From positions 434,001-498,000 of the forward strand of contig NZ_CP033381.1 in the NCBI RefSeq assembly GCF_016865255.1: a stretch of 64,000 nucleotides of DNA. The letters run 5' to 3'. Every line of letters starts with the position of its first letter. The first letter of the stretch is position 1. The notes under the pieces are model-generated. The model searched no databases. It was not told the DNA's origin and worked only from the letters and a program-made list of their open reading frames with translations. The stretch is from Methylomonas sp. LW13. Its GTDB lineage: Bacteria > Pseudomonadota > Gammaproteobacteria > Methylococcales > Methylomonadaceae. Position numbers and translations under genes: made by a program. Below are positions 27,676-37,505 of the stretch, in pieces.

Positions 27676-28380
27676 TTACCAGGGTCTATCGACGATAACC
27701 GCTTTGTAAATTCCAGACGAAGTTTTAGAAAAGCCATTATAAAAAATCGCAGACTTACCCAATCTAATCCAATTACGGTAGACATAGCGTAACTCTCGGG
27801 TCGTGACGTTGTAATTAAAATCGCCTAACTTATTCAAAAGGTCGCTAATATCTCCCATCCCATCTAAATGAAAGTGAATACGCCCTCCATTTTTAACGGT
27901 ATGTTCTAAAGCCACTTTAGACCAGCGAGTACCCAACTGAAACATGGCGCCTTCACTATTTTCGTCGGAAATACTAGAAGTTTTTTTGTTGGTCGCGCCG
28001 AACTTATATTTTTCATCTCCTCCTACATCGACGCCGCTAATCTTCGCTCCTACCGGATATTGCGTGTTCTTTGGGGCCTTTCTGCCACCTACTTCTTCAA
28101 AAAAAGTCAAAAAACCTGATACGTCACTATCAGATGGATTGTCTTGCCACTTATTCCAAAGCGTTTCGGCAACAATACCCCCGCGTTGATTCAAATCGAT
28201 TGCGCGAGGGCCGTATGTATTAATATCGCCATCATTGACAATCGCCGATACGTCCCCATTGATGCCGAAGTGGGTGTCGAATTTTCCTAGCCCTCCGCTC
28301 GCCAAGTCTTTTTCTGGAATTGGACGTCCCGCATAAGTTGCAGGACGAAAGCCACATACATCAGTTAATGCAAATCCCAT
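27676..28380 (-). CDS. Orphan hypothetical protein
   Basis: 234 residues, not recognised. A GGAG ribosome site 7 nt before the ATG supports the gene. No signal peptide. The first 80 residues are Gly/Asp-rich. The C-terminal 90 residues (about 145-234) look like a compact domain with GGRIHFHLDGMGDI, TRELRYVYRNWIRLG and AIFYNGF motifs, a layout that recalls small effector or polymorphic-toxin C-terminal domains. That is a resemblance, not a family match. The gene stands alone in 200-300 bp spacers, with base composition slightly AT-richer than its neighbours, and no immunity-like gene is beside it. Confidence 0.6.
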   Translation of the reverse strand: MGFALTDVCGFRPATYAGRPIPEKDLASGGLGKFDTHFGINGDVSAIVNDGDINTYGPRAIDLNQRGGIVAETLWNKWQDNPSDSDVSGFLTFFEEVGGRKAPKNTQYPVGAKISGVDVGGDEKYKFGATNKKTSSISDENSEGAMFQLGTRWSKVALEHTVKNGGRIHFHLDGMGDISDLLNKLGDFNYNVTTRELRYVYRNWIRLGKSAIFYNGFSKTSSGIYKAVIVDRPW

Positions 28381-28682
28381 AACAAATCTCCACGAATAAA
28401 ATTAAACCTTTCTTTCGGGACTAGCTCTCAAATGCTGCTCCGACATCTACGACTGTTAACGCGGCAAGCTGACCCCTCGTCAAAAGTATGGCACGGGTTT
28501 GATTTCTGGCAATGGAATAATCAAATGTAAACGGTTCGGATTAAAAAAATTAGCTCATAAGAGATCATAGTCTGATTACTTGTCTCTTTGGTTTTCTCGT
28601 CTAGCTTAACTCAGCGTATGATTGCCGCTTTAATTTTGCACCCCATGACACGAAGTTCTGCCTCCCCTTTTAAGGACCATGC
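28381..28682. other. Intergenic region before ubiD
   Basis: 302 bp with divergent promoters expected for the orphan gene and ubiD. A TGGCACGGGTTTGAT stretch near 28497 resembles sigma-54 but its -12 element is misplaced by one base, so I do not call it. Nothing else stands out. Confidence 0.5.
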
Positions 28683-30146
28683 ATGAAATATAGAGATTTA
28701 CGAGACTTTATCGCCCAACTGGAAAAGCAGGGCGAACTGAAGCGCATCAAGCAGGAAGTCGATCCGGTGTTGGAAATGACGGTGATATGCGACCGGGTAT
28801 TGAAGCAGGGCGGGCCGGCTTTGCTGTTCGAAAACCCGAAAGGTTCCAACATTGCCGTGCTGGGCAACTTGTTCGGCACGCCGAAGCGGGTAGCGATGGG
28901 CATGGGAGCCAAAGATGTGTCCGAATTGCGCGGCATCGGCGAGTTACTGGCCTATCTGAAAGAGCCGGAGCCACCGAAGGGCATGAAAGACGCGCTGGAA
29001 AAATTCCCAGTATTCAAGCAAGTGTTGAATATGGCCCCAAAAATAGTCAGCTCCGCACCCTGTCAGGAAGTGATTCGGGTTGGTGACGAAGTCGATTTAA
29101 GCGTTTACCCGATTCAAACCTGCTGGCCGGAAGACGCCGCGCCTTTGATCACCTGGCCGCTGGTGATTACCAAAGGGCCGAACAAAGACCGGCAAAACCT
29201 GGGGATTTACCGCCAGCAAGTCATCGGTAAAAACAAAGTCATCATGCGCTGGTTGGCACATCGTGGCGGCGCATTGGATTTTAAGGAATGGCAGCAAGCG
29301 CATCCGGGCCAGCCGTTTCCGGTGGCGGTAGCGCTGGGGGCGGACCCGGCGACGATATTGGCATCGGTCACACCGGTGCCGGATTCTTTGTCCGAGTATG
29401 CCTTCGCGGGTTTGCTGCGTGGCAGCAAGACCGAAGTGGTCAAATGTTTGTCCAACGACTTGCAAGTGCCGGCCAGCGCCGAAATTGTCTTGGAGGGCTT
29501 TATCTATCCGGGAGAAACCGCGCCGGAAGGGCCGTACGGCGATCACACCGGTTATTACAACGAAGTCGATGAATTTCCGGTGTTTACGATTGAACGCATC
29601 ACTCAGCGGCAGGTGCCGATTTATCACAGCACCTACACCGGCCGTCCGCCCGATGAACCGGCTATTTTGGGTGTGGCCTTAAATGAAGTCTTCGTGCCCA
29701 TCCTGCAAAAGCAGTTTCCGGAAATCGTTGATTTCTATCTGCCGCCGGAGGGCTGTTCGTATCGGATGGCGGTGATCAGCATGAAGAAGCAATACGCCGG
29801 CCACGCCAAGCGGGTGATGCTGGGTATCTGGTCGTATTTGCGCCAATTTATGTACACCAAATTTGTGATCGTGGTGGATGACGATGTCGATGTACGCAAT
29901 TGGCAGGACGTGATTTGGGCGATTACCACCCGCATGGACCCGGCGCGCGATTTGACGATTTTGGAAAACACGCCTATAGATTATCTGGACTTTGCTTCGC
30001 CGGTGTCGGGCTTGGGGTCCAAGGTCGGTTTCGATGCGACCAACAAATGGCCGGGCGAAACCAGCCGGGAGTGGGGACGTCCGATTGTAATGAGTGAGGA
30101 TGTCATCAAAAAAGTCGATTCTATGTGGGATACCCTATTTAACTAG
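28683..30146 (+). CDS. ubiD: 4-hydroxy-3-polyprenylbenzoate decarboxylase
   Basis: 487 residues, full length for UbiD, with AAGGA before the ATG. It decarboxylates the prenylated benzoate ring in ubiquinone synthesis using prenylated FMN made by UbiX. Family motifs are visible: the N-terminal [22 protein letters not shown], the [16 protein letters not shown] block (here [14 protein letters not shown]) and the C-terminal [11 protein letters not shown]. The catalytic Glu-Arg-Glu region is intact as far as can be read. Monocistronic or followed by the regulator 40 bp downstream. No ubiX nearby. Confidence 0.94.
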   Translation: MKYRDLRDFIAQLEKQGELKRIKQEVDPVLEMTVICDRVLKQGGPALLFENPKGSNIAVLGNLFGTPKRVAMGMGAKDVSELRGIGELLAYLKEPEPPKGMKDALEKFPVFKQVLNMAPKIVSSAPCQEVIRVGDEVDLSVYPIQTCWPEDAAPLITWPLVITKGPNKDRQNLGIYRQQVIGKNKVIMRWLAHRGGALDFKEWQQAHPGQPFPVAVALGADPATILASVTPVPDSLSEYAFAGLLRGSKTEVVKCLSNDLQVPASAEIVLEGFIYPGETAPEGPYGDHTGYYNEVDEFPVFTIERITQRQVPIYHSTYTGRPPDEPAILGVALNEVFVPILQKQFPEIVDFYLPPEGCSYRMAVISMKKQYAGHAKRVMLGIWSYLRQFMYTKFVIVVDDDVDVRNWQDVIWAITTRMDPARDLTILENTPIDYLDFASPVSGLGSKVGFDATNKWPGETSREWGRPIVMSEDVIKKVDSMWDTLFN

Positions 30147-30186
30147 GGTAGACTGCCGGTTCGCTTGAATAACGGTACAGTTCCTA

Positions 30187-31323
30187 ATGAAAATATTGGT
30201 TGTCGACGATATCTACGAAAACAGGCTATTGCTCGACAAATTACTGAGCAGGATGCAGCATGAAGTCATTTTGGTCGAAAATGGGGAGCAGGCGGTTCAC
30301 GCTCTGGCCAGCGTAAATCCCGATCTGATTCTGATGGATATTATGATGCCGGTCATGGACGGCCTGGAGGCTATCAAAGCGATTAGAGAGCGAACCCTGG
30401 ACAAGTGGGTGCCGATTTTTGTGCTCAGCGCGCTAGCCGATGACCAAAATGTCCTGGATGGGCTGCAAGCCGGTGCTGACGACTATCTGCAAAAACCGTT
30501 CAGTCGCGCTGTTCTTGCCGCTAAATTGGGTTCGGTGCAGCGTGTGATCGATATGCAAAATCTGATTATTGCCGATACTCAGCTACTTAAAGCCTATCGC
30601 GACGAAAACGAAGCGGAGCAGCAGTTTTTACAGAGTATTTTTGAGAGGTTAATTAAACAGAGCGATCTGAAAGACGATCATTTGCAGTTTTGGTTATTGC
30701 CGGCCAAACGCTTTAGCGGCGATTTGATTTGCGCCAGGCGCGTCAGTAAGCAACAAATTTACTTTATGCTCGCCGATTCGACCGGCCACGGCTTGGCGGC
30801 AGCGTTACCGACGGTGATTGTCAATCAGGCATTCCAGGCGATGACGAAAAAGGGCCTGGCCGTACCCATCATCGTCCGCGAGATCAATCGCCTGGTGCAC
30901 AGCCAGATGCCGACGGGCCGTTTCGTGGCTTTGGTATTGGGCATGATAGATGCTGAAAAAAAGTCGGTGGAGTTGTGGAATGGCGGCTTACCCGATGTTT
31001 ATGCGCTGGATGGCGATGGCAAGCCGGTTCACACCTTTCGTTCCTCACACCCCTCTGCCGGCATTCTCGATAACCGGCAATTCGACGATACTTGCGAAAT
31101 CTGGCATTGGCGGGAGGCTTGCGAGTTATTTATGTACTCTGATGGCTTGACCGATACCCTGGATCCTGACGGCGCTTTATTCGGCCAAGAGCGCGTCCTG
31201 CAGATTCTCAGAACGGCACCGCCTGGCGCTGAAGTGGCGGCGATCCAACAGGCCTTGGAAGCGCATATGCTGAACCGGGAAGCGCAAGACGATATTTCCT
31301 GTATGGCCATTCGCTGCCGCTGA
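30187..31323 (+). CDS. Response regulator with SpoIIE-type PP2C phosphatase output
   Basis: 378 residues. Receiver about 1-120: phospho-acceptor Asp51 (LMDIMMP), Lys in LQKPF. A linker helix follows (about 125-165), then a PPM/SpoIIE serine phosphatase domain (about 170-375) with metal-binding Asp residues in FSGDLI and MLADSTGHGLAAALP and a C-terminal DDISCMAIR. Such proteins dephosphorylate anti-anti-sigma factors or similar targets on receiver phosphorylation. No STAS or anti-sigma gene lies beside it. The next gene, also a receiver protein with HD-GYP, suggests a shared signalling module. Confidence 0.9.
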   Translation: MKILVVDDIYENRLLLDKLLSRMQHEVILVENGEQAVHALASVNPDLILMDIMMPVMDGLEAIKAIRERTLDKWVPIFVLSALADDQNVLDGLQAGADDYLQKPFSRAVLAAKLGSVQRVIDMQNLIIADTQLLKAYRDENEAEQQFLQSIFERLIKQSDLKDDHLQFWLLPAKRFSGDLICARRVSKQQIYFMLADSTGHGLAAALPTVIVNQAFQAMTKKGLAVPIIVREINRLVHSQMPTGRFVALVLGMIDAEKKSVELWNGGLPDVYALDGDGKPVHTFRSSHPSAGILDNRQFDDTCEIWHWREACELFMYSDGLTDTLDPDGALFGQERVLQILRTAPPGAEVAAIQQALEAHMLNREAQDDISCMAIRCR

Positions 31324-31530
31324 TGTTTTCGATGTTGGGCCGGCTGGTTTTTATTTCTGGAATCTTTTCGGCTGTTAGATTGAATGCTGGCGTCAGGCGG
31401 TAAAAAGCAGACTCAACTAATTTGTCTATACTCAGAATCTCGCGGATAACCCATTCAGCAGGCACGGCTCGGTACGAGTCGGACTGCTAGGTTTTCGCTC
31501 CCAACTTCATGATTCTTTGAAAACAGCAAC

Positions 31531-32613
31531 GTGGACTTAAAACAGCATATTCTGCAAGCCGCCATTCTCATCGTCGACGACGAACCCGCTAACGTCAAAT
31601 TGTTGGAAAAAATTTTGCAGCGCCAGGGTTATCGGAATATTCAATCGACCTGCGATTCTCGCGAAGTGACTTCTCTGTGTGATACCACGCGATTCGATGC
31701 CTTTTTGTTAGACATCCGCATGCCGCATTTAAGCGGCTTCGATGTCATGGAACAATTGCAACAGCGTTTCAGAGACGACTATTTACCCGTGTTGGTGCTC
31801 AGTGCGCAACCGGACATGGAGACCCGCTTGAAAGCGTTGAGTTTGGGCGCTAAGGACTTTTTGACCAAGCCCTTCGATCAACTGGAAGCCGTTACCCGCA
31901 TCCACAATCTGCTGGAAGTGCGCTTGATGCATAATCAGATACGCGATCAAAACCGCCTTCTTGAACAACAGGTTAAAACCAGAACCGACGAATTGTATCG
32001 TACTCGTCAGGAAGTCATACGCAGACTGGGGCTGGCCGCCGAGTATCGGGATAACGAAACCGGCAACCATATCATTCGCATGAGTAAATATGCGCAGTTG
32101 TTGGCTTTGGCGTATGGCTTAACTGAGCAGGAGGCGGAAATTATTCTGAATGCGGCGCCGATGCACGATATTGGTAAGATCGGTATTCCGGACCGGATTC
32201 TGTTAAAAACCGGCAAGCTCGACCCCGAAGAATGGCGGATCATGCAGACCCATGTGCAAATAGGCGCCAATATTTTATCCGGCTCGCCGACCGAGTTGAT
32301 GCGGGCCGCGCGTACCATTGCCCAACATCACCATGAAAAGTGGGATGGCACCGGCTATCCGAATGGCTTGCGGGAAGAAGATATATCGATTGCCGGCAGA
32401 ATTTGCGCGCTAGCCGACGTATTTGACGCGCTGACGTCGCAACGACCGTATAAGCCGGCCTGGGCGGTAGAAGAAACGTTGGCTTATATCGCCTCGGAAT
32501 CCGGCAAACATTTTGATCCTAAATTAGCGCCGCTGTTAAAAAAGAATTTGCCGGAAATTTTGATTATCAAAAGCGAATATGCAGACGCCGAGGTTATTCG
32601 GGATTTGAACTGA
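31531..32613 (+). CDS. RpfG-like response regulator with HD-GYP domain (c-di-GMP phosphodiesterase)
   Basis: 360 residues from a GTG start. Receiver about 10-125 with Asp61 (LLDIRMP) and Lys in LTKPFD. A coiled coil (about 130-165) leads to the HD-GYP domain (about 165-355): metal-binding His212-Asp213 in HDIGKIG, HHEKWDGTGYP with Gly-Tyr-Pro at 275-277, and LADVFDALTSQRPYK. Full motif set, so it should hydrolyse c-di-GMP to GMP (via pGpG) when phosphorylated. The partner kinase is not identified. Start-site support is weak (no strong ribosome site). Confidence 0.92.
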   Translation: MDLKQHILQAAILIVDDEPANVKLLEKILQRQGYRNIQSTCDSREVTSLCDTTRFDAFLLDIRMPHLSGFDVMEQLQQRFRDDYLPVLVLSAQPDMETRLKALSLGAKDFLTKPFDQLEAVTRIHNLLEVRLMHNQIRDQNRLLEQQVKTRTDELYRTRQEVIRRLGLAAEYRDNETGNHIIRMSKYAQLLALAYGLTEQEAEIILNAAPMHDIGKIGIPDRILLKTGKLDPEEWRIMQTHVQIGANILSGSPTELMRAARTIAQHHHEKWDGTGYPNGLREEDISIAGRICALADVFDALTSQRPYKPAWAVEETLAYIASESGKHFDPKLAPLLKKNLPEILIIKSEYADAEVIRDLN

Positions 32614-32633
32614 TCGCGGGTTGTTTTAAGTTT

Positions 32634-33869
32634 TTAAGCTGTGCGAATCGATTCCACACTGCTGATCAGCTCGGATGATGCCAACTCCATACCGCGTTTG
32701 AAATAATCGCAGGCTTGATCCTTGTCGCCTTTGCTAAACAATAATTCGCCCAATAATTGATAGGTCGCCACCGACGCTTCGGTATTCAGGCTTTTCAACA
32801 AATATTGTTCGGCTTTCTCCATTTGTTCGGCTTTCAAAGCCAGCTTGCCCAGCACTCTTAACAACACTGCATTGCCGGGGTAAACCGCCAGCCATTGTTC
32901 GATCGACTGCAATTGCTTGGCTTTATCTTCGGCTTCAATATTGGAAACCAACACCAGCAAGGTGTCGTCCCAGTGCCGGCCCAATTGCTTGAGCATCGCC
33001 GATTCCACGCTACTGCCGGCGCCGGCGGCAATCATTGCCGCAAAATAGATATTGGCGATGCCCGGCAGAGTCTTAATGTGATCGGGGATGCCTTCCCAGC
33101 AGGTTTGAATCGCCTGGCGGTCACCCTGGGCGATGGTTTGTTTCAGCAGGCGGCTGAAGGTTTCCGTTTCCAGCAACTTAACTTCGGTTTCCATCAACAC
33201 TTTATGCTGTTGCAGCGAAGGCAGTATCTTGCTCAAGCCTTCCCAGTCGCCAAGATGTTGATACGCCTGATGCATCATTTTCAAAACCCGTGCATGGCCC
33301 GGATTGATGGAGTGCAACTTGCCCAGCGTTTCCAAGGCTTGTTCGAATTGCTTCTCGGACAGGTGCAATTCGGCTTGGGTCAAGCCGACGGTCATATTGG
33401 TGTCCGGGGATTGTTCGCTGGCTTTTTGCAGATATTCATCGCGCTTGTCCAGCGCACCGCGCGATTGTGCGGCTCTGGCGGCCGTCAAGTAATGTAGTAA
33501 TGGTGCACCGCTATGCGCGGCATGCTTGATCAGCACTTTCTCCGCACGCTCCCAATTACCGTCTGCTGCATCGAATAAGCCGGCAACCAGGGCTTCCTGC
33601 GAGCGATTAAAACGGATATTGCGGCGGCGCTTGGCAAATTGGTTGGGCATGCGAATCAACACACCCATCAAGCGGAAAAAATTGTAGAGAACGAAAAAAC
33701 CGATTACTTGCGCGACGGCGAATACGGTCAAAGAGGTTTCCAGCGACCAGTGGCCGAAACCGATTAACACATAACCGGGATCGTTTTGTTTGACCAGCCA
33801 GCTGTGTAGCAAAAACGCCACCAGAACGGCGCAAAGCAAGGAGCCTAGAAAATACATGAGATTTTTCAT
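32634..33869 (-). CDS. hemY: HemY, TPR-containing membrane protein of the haem gene cluster
   Basis: 411 residues. Two N-terminal transmembrane helices (about 5-22 and 45-65, the HemY_N region: LVGFGHWSLETSL-like here IGFGHWSLETSLTVF) precede TPR-like helical repeats up to the C-terminus. Gammaproteobacterial HemY is an inner-membrane protein of unclear role in late haem synthesis; it is not the oxygen-dependent HemY of Gram-positives. Last gene of hemCDXY; 12 bp after hemX. Confidence 0.9.
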   Translation of the reverse strand: MKNLMYFLGSLLCAVLVAFLLHSWLVKQNDPGYVLIGFGHWSLETSLTVFAVAQVIGFFVLYNFFRLMGVLIRMPNQFAKRRRNIRFNRSQEALVAGLFDAADGNWERAEKVLIKHAAHSGAPLLHYLTAARAAQSRGALDKRDEYLQKASEQSPDTNMTVGLTQAELHLSEKQFEQALETLGKLHSINPGHARVLKMMHQAYQHLGDWEGLSKILPSLQQHKVLMETEVKLLETETFSRLLKQTIAQGDRQAIQTCWEGIPDHIKTLPGIANIYFAAMIAAGAGSSVESAMLKQLGRHWDDTLLVLVSNIEAEDKAKQLQSIEQWLAVYPGNAVLLRVLGKLALKAEQMEKAEQYLLKSLNTEASVATYQLLGELLFSKGDKDQACDYFKRGMELASSELISSVESIRTA

Positions 33870-33881
33870 AATGCCACTCGC

Positions 33882-35048
33882 TTATTGCTGGTCGGCAGAG
33901 GGTATTGCCGGCGAGGCCGTTTCCGCTGGCGGATTATTCAGCACGGCTTTATCGGATTCGATACGCAATTTACTGATGTCTTTCAGCAGCTTTAACGAAC
34001 CGCTAACATCCGGATATTGGCTGCGGATTTGCACACTCGCCAGTTTGTCCAGTTCAGCCACGAAGTTATCGGTTTGCTGATTTTCCGCGAAATTTTTCTT
34101 CAGCCATTGTTTGGCGTCGGCGATGCTGCTGGCAAACAAGGTATCGTTTTGTTGTACCAAGGCAATTTCGATCATTTCCAGCCTGACTTTCAACTGCTGC
34201 TTGATAAAGTGCGCTTCTTCAGGGGTCAGGATGGCGTTGACAGGTTGTTCGGTGTGGCGCAACACGACATAGCCTTCCAGCTGTTTGGCGACCGTATTCA
34301 AGATTTCATGGCCGTGTTCTGATAAGTCGCTATTGGGTTCGGGCTTTTCCGGCTGCTTGCCTGCGTGCGGCAGAAACACCGATAAACCTTCCACTGCGTC
34401 TTGTAAGTGCTGGATGCCGCTGTAGATGCCGACGATGTCCGGTACGGTCGCACCGTTTAACAAGGCGATTTCCTTGGCAATTTGCTCACGGACCTTAAAT
34501 ACCGCTGCGTCGCCGCTTTCTCTTAGCCGTTGATCGGCCGCTTCCAGCGCTTCGCGGGTGGTGGTGACGTCACCGACCAAATGCAAACGCTGATTGGCAA
34601 CGGTCAACAGATATTCGGCATCGGCCAGTAGCCAGTCGCCGCGGGTTTTACCCAGCTGCCGTTGCAAAGCCACAATGGAGGCTTCCAGCTCTTTGCGCGC
34701 CGTGCTCAGGCGCTCATCGTGCAACTTGGAAAAATCAGCCAATGTTTCATTAAAGTGGTTATCTTTGCCGGTCATTTCGGCATTGACGTTGGCGATTTGC
34801 GTTTGCACGCCATTTAGCTGTTCGCGCAGGCCGTTAAGTTCTTTGTCCAGTTCCAGTATCTTCAGGTTATCCTGATTGTTTTCGGTATCTTGACTGAAGC
34901 GCAATTGCTGGAAAAAGAAAAAGCCTGCACCCGCCAAAGCAATCACCAATACGATAGAGGTGATGCCTATCCACAATCCGGCGTGAGACTTTTTAACCAC
35001 CACTACCGGAGCTGGATTTTCTTGTTGTTCTTCAATTACTTCGGCCAC
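33882..35048 (-). CDS. hemX: HemX, uroporphyrinogen-III methylase-like membrane protein
   Basis: 388 residues. A charged cytoplasmic N-terminus, one TM helix (about 27-50), a long coiled coil (about 60-130), and a helical C-terminal domain. Annotated by habit as a uroporphyrinogen-III C-methyltransferase, but it lacks the SAM-binding GxGxGxxxLxT motif of real methylases, so I would not assign that activity. Its start overlaps the hemD end by 17 bp. Confidence 0.9.
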   Translation of the reverse strand: MAEVIEEQQENPAPVVVVKKSHAGLWIGITSIVLVIALAGAGFFFFQQLRFSQDTENNQDNLKILELDKELNGLREQLNGVQTQIANVNAEMTGKDNHFNETLADFSKLHDERLSTARKELEASIVALQRQLGKTRGDWLLADAEYLLTVANQRLHLVGDVTTTREALEAADQRLRESGDAAVFKVREQIAKEIALLNGATVPDIVGIYSGIQHLQDAVEGLSVFLPHAGKQPEKPEPNSDLSEHGHEILNTVAKQLEGYVVLRHTEQPVNAILTPEEAHFIKQQLKVRLEMIEIALVQQNDTLFASSIADAKQWLKKNFAENQQTDNFVAELDKLASVQIRSQYPDVSGSLKLLKDISKLRIESDKAVLNNPPAETASPAIPSADQQ

Positions 35049-35814
35049 TGTTTTCCCCGTTAAATAACGTCGTCAAGGTCTCTAAAATCGCTGCATCCGT
35101 GGGCTGTGCGCTCACTGCAATCTGTTTAAATCCGAAATCTTCGGCCGCTTGGCCGATCCGCTCGCTCACGACGACTAAAAGTATCGATTTCAACGATACT
35201 ATCGACTCGTCATCCAGCATCGCCAACAAATTTTGTAACGCTTCGACGCTGGTGATCGTCACGGCGTCCAGCTTCCCTTGGGCTATGCTTGTCCGCAATT
35301 CCGTGCTGTCCGCCATCGGCTGTTGGCGACTATACACTTCCAGATAACTCGCTTCCGCGCCGCGGCTGCGCAAGCTCTCCGCCAGTTTCTCCCTGCCACC
35401 GACTCCGCGCACAATGACGCAGCGCATGCCGGCGACAGCGTGCAATTCAGGTTCAGCCAACAAGCCTTCGCTGTTGAATGCGCTGGCCGGCACGCAATCA
35501 ACCGGCCATTCCGCTTGCTGCAATGCGTTGGCGGTTGCGGCGCCGACAGCCGCGACTTTGAATTTACGCAAGGCCGGCATTTTGCCACCGAACGCCTTGA
35601 TAGCAAAATCCACCGCGTTGCTGCTGGTAAAAATCAGCCAGTCGCCGGCGGCGGCTTGGCCCAGCAAATTCGGATCGGGCTTTACCCCGACGATTTCCAG
35701 TGTCGGAAAACGTACCGCTATACCGCCGCATTGTTCAATTAAAGTACACAAATTCTCAGCTTGTAAGGCCGGGCGCGTCACCAAAATGCGGGCTCCGTTT
35801 AAAGCGGAATTCAC
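35032..35814 (-). CDS. hemD: Uroporphyrinogen-III synthase
   Basis: 260 residues. It closes and inverts ring D of hydroxymethylbilane to give uroporphyrinogen III. HemD fold with the conserved [16 protein letters not shown] start, the FTSSNAV motif after the first domain, and [11 protein letters not shown] in the second domain. Sequence conservation is low in this family, but the position between hemC and hemX is diagnostic. Start overlaps the hemC stop (ATGA). Confidence 0.93.
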   Translation of the reverse strand: MNSALNGARILVTRPALQAENLCTLIEQCGGIAVRFPTLEIVGVKPDPNLLGQAAAGDWLIFTSSNAVDFAIKAFGGKMPALRKFKVAAVGAATANALQQAEWPVDCVPASAFNSEGLLAEPELHAVAGMRCVIVRGVGGREKLAESLRSRGAEASYLEVYSRQQPMADSTELRTSIAQGKLDAVTITSVEALQNLLAMLDDESIVSLKSILLVVVSERIGQAAEDFGFKQIAVSAQPTDAAILETLTTLFNGENSGRSN

Positions 35815-36737
35815 TGATACAGCTCGCTCAATATCCTGTCAGCGCCTTGCGCCAATAAATCCTCGGCTACGGCCTTGCCCAACGCTTCGAAGTCCGTCAG
35901 ACTGCTTTCCGCCTGGGCTCGGTACAATAAAGAACCGTCGGGGCTGCCGACCAGGCCGCGTAGCAATAATCGCTCGCCTTTGATTTCAGCAAAACCGGCA
36001 ATCGGTACTTGGCAGCCGCCGTTCAGTCGGGCATTCATCGCTCGCTCGGCGCCGACCCGGATGCTGGTGTCCTCGTCGTGCAATACCTTTAAATACTTAT
36101 GAATCTCGGCGTCGTCGATCCGGCACTCGATGCCGATAGCGCCTTGGCCCATGGCGGGGAGGCTTTCCGTCGGTTGCAATTGAGCGGTGATTCGTTCGCC
36201 CATTCCCAGACGTTTCAAGCCGGCCGACGCCAGGATGATTGCATCGTATTCGCCGGCATCCAGTTTCGCCAGACGGGTGTTGACGTTGCCGCGCAAACTC
36301 AGGATTTCCGCATTCGGGAATTTTTCCTTGATTTGGCATTGGCGGCGCAAGCTGGAGGTGCCAATGCGCGCGTTAGCGGGCAATTCGGCCAGGCTGCGAT
36401 AGTGATTGGAAACAAAGGCGTCGGTCGGATCTTCTCTGTCCAGAATTACCGCCAGATGCAAGCCTTCCGGAAACTCCACAGGTACGTCTTTCATGGAATG
36501 CACTGCGATGTCGGCTGTGCCTTCCAGCATGCCTTGTTCCAGTTCCTTGACAAACAAACCCTTGCCGCCGACTTTGGCTAGCGGTGCGTCGAGAATTTTA
36601 TCGCCGCGGGTGACCATTTTGACCAATTCGGTTTGTAAGCCGGGAAATGCTTGTTGCAGCCGTGCCGCGACATGCTCGGCCTGCCACAAGGCCAGCGGGC
36701 TTTGCCGGGTAGCGATGCGAATAATTCTGTCTGCCAA
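35811..36737 (-). CDS. hemC: Porphobilinogen deaminase (hydroxymethylbilane synthase)
   Basis: 308 residues. It joins four porphobilinogens into hydroxymethylbilane. Conserved [13 protein letters not shown] start, the VHSMKDVP loop with catalytic Asp, SSLRRQCQI, and Cys242 (NGGCQVP), which carries the dipyrromethane cofactor, at the same position as in E. coli. First gene of the minus-strand hemCDXY operon, whose promoter must lie in 36738-36957. Confidence 0.96.
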   Translation of the reverse strand: MADRIIRIATRQSPLALWQAEHVAARLQQAFPGLQTELVKMVTRGDKILDAPLAKVGGKGLFVKELEQGMLEGTADIAVHSMKDVPVEFPEGLHLAVILDREDPTDAFVSNHYRSLAELPANARIGTSSLRRQCQIKEKFPNAEILSLRGNVNTRLAKLDAGEYDAIILASAGLKRLGMGERITAQLQPTESLPAMGQGAIGIECRIDDAEIHKYLKVLHDEDTSIRVGAERAMNARLNGGCQVPIAGFAEIKGERLLLRGLVGSPDGSLLYRAQAESSLTDFEALGKAVAEDLLAQGADRILSELYQ

Positions 36738-36957
36738 AACTGCTCCTGCCGATTGCTGGCGGGCGTCTAAGCTGCGCCCTTTGTTGAGAATAAATGTTGT
36801 CTATTGTAATCCGATTTAGGGGGGAAGGTGGGTAGAAGTTATAAGCGTTGCAGAGACGGCGGGAATGGGGCGAGAGAATTGGCTTCAAACGTTGTTCTTG
36901 GTTAAAGTTCTCTAATTTCAACAATCAGACGAATTTTAAATTCGCGTCCATTGGAAT

Positions 36958-37203
36958 ATGTACGAACTTTTACTACTCCTAGCGGGAGCAGCTATTGCGA
37001 TTTATATCGCTGCTCGGTGGTTGATATATTTTGTGCAGATCAATTCTTGGCTAGCCTTATCTCTGGCCTTGTTGGTGCTGGTTTTGTTTTCAGTCGGATT
37101 ATGGCTAAAAGTCCGCGTCTGCGGTTACATATTGGCCGCCATTGCCAGCGCCGTCTGTGTGTTTGCGCTTTCAGGGAATATTAGTGTTCTGTTTCCCTAT
37201 TAA
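36958..37203 (+). CDS. Small integral membrane protein
   Basis: 81 residues, almost entirely hydrophobic, with three predicted helices (about 3-22, 31-50, 55-75) and short basic turns (AARW, KVRVCGY). The hydrophobic pattern favours this frame over the overlapping one from 36951. The ribosome site is weak. No family recognised. It is convergent with acyP and divergent from hemC. Confidence 0.5.
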   Translation: MYELLLLLAGAAIAIYIAARWLIYFVQINSWLALSLALLVLVLFSVGLWLKVRVCGYILAAIASAVCVFALSGNISVLFPY

Positions 37204-37232
37204 CGAACGAATGCGTATTAATCAGGCAGTGC

Positions 37233-37505
37233 CTACCTAATCTCAAACAACTCAAAATGCTCGCTTGCGGCATGTGAACTGACGATTACCTCGGAAACTT
37301 TCGCCAACATCGGCCCTTTGTGACACCACGCCAACAGTTTTTGCAAGTCTTCAGGATGGCCGGTGGCGACGATTTCCACCGAGCCGTTGGCCAGATTTCT
37401 GACAAAACCTTTCAAATTCAATTTCACCGCCTGCTTTTGGGTATAGGCGCGAAAATACACGCCTTGGACCCGGCCCTTGACGATGATGTGTAGACACTCG
37501 CTCAT
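37233..37505 (-). CDS. acyP: Acylphosphatase
   Basis: 90 residues from the ATG at 37505, which overlaps the rlmL stop (ATGA) and has GGAGGA upstream. Hydrolyses acyl-phosphates such as 1,3-bisphosphoglycerate and carbamoyl phosphate. Signature GRVQGVYFRAY with catalytic Arg and the later GFVRNLANGSVEI with catalytic Asn are intact. Confidence 0.95.
   Translation of the reverse strand: MSECLHIIVKGRVQGVYFRAYTQKQAVKLNLKGFVRNLANGSVEIVATGHPEDLQKLLAWCHKGPMLAKVSEVIVSSHAASEHFELFEIR

Noticed and set aside
28490..28512. Sigma-54 site TGGCACGGGTTTGAT before ubiD
   Set aside because: The -12 element is one base too close, so the GG-N10-GC rule fails.
33882..35048. HemX as a uroporphyrinogen-III methyltransferase
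   Set aside because: The name is common, but the protein has no SAM-binding motif and looks like a TM plus coiled-coil protein.
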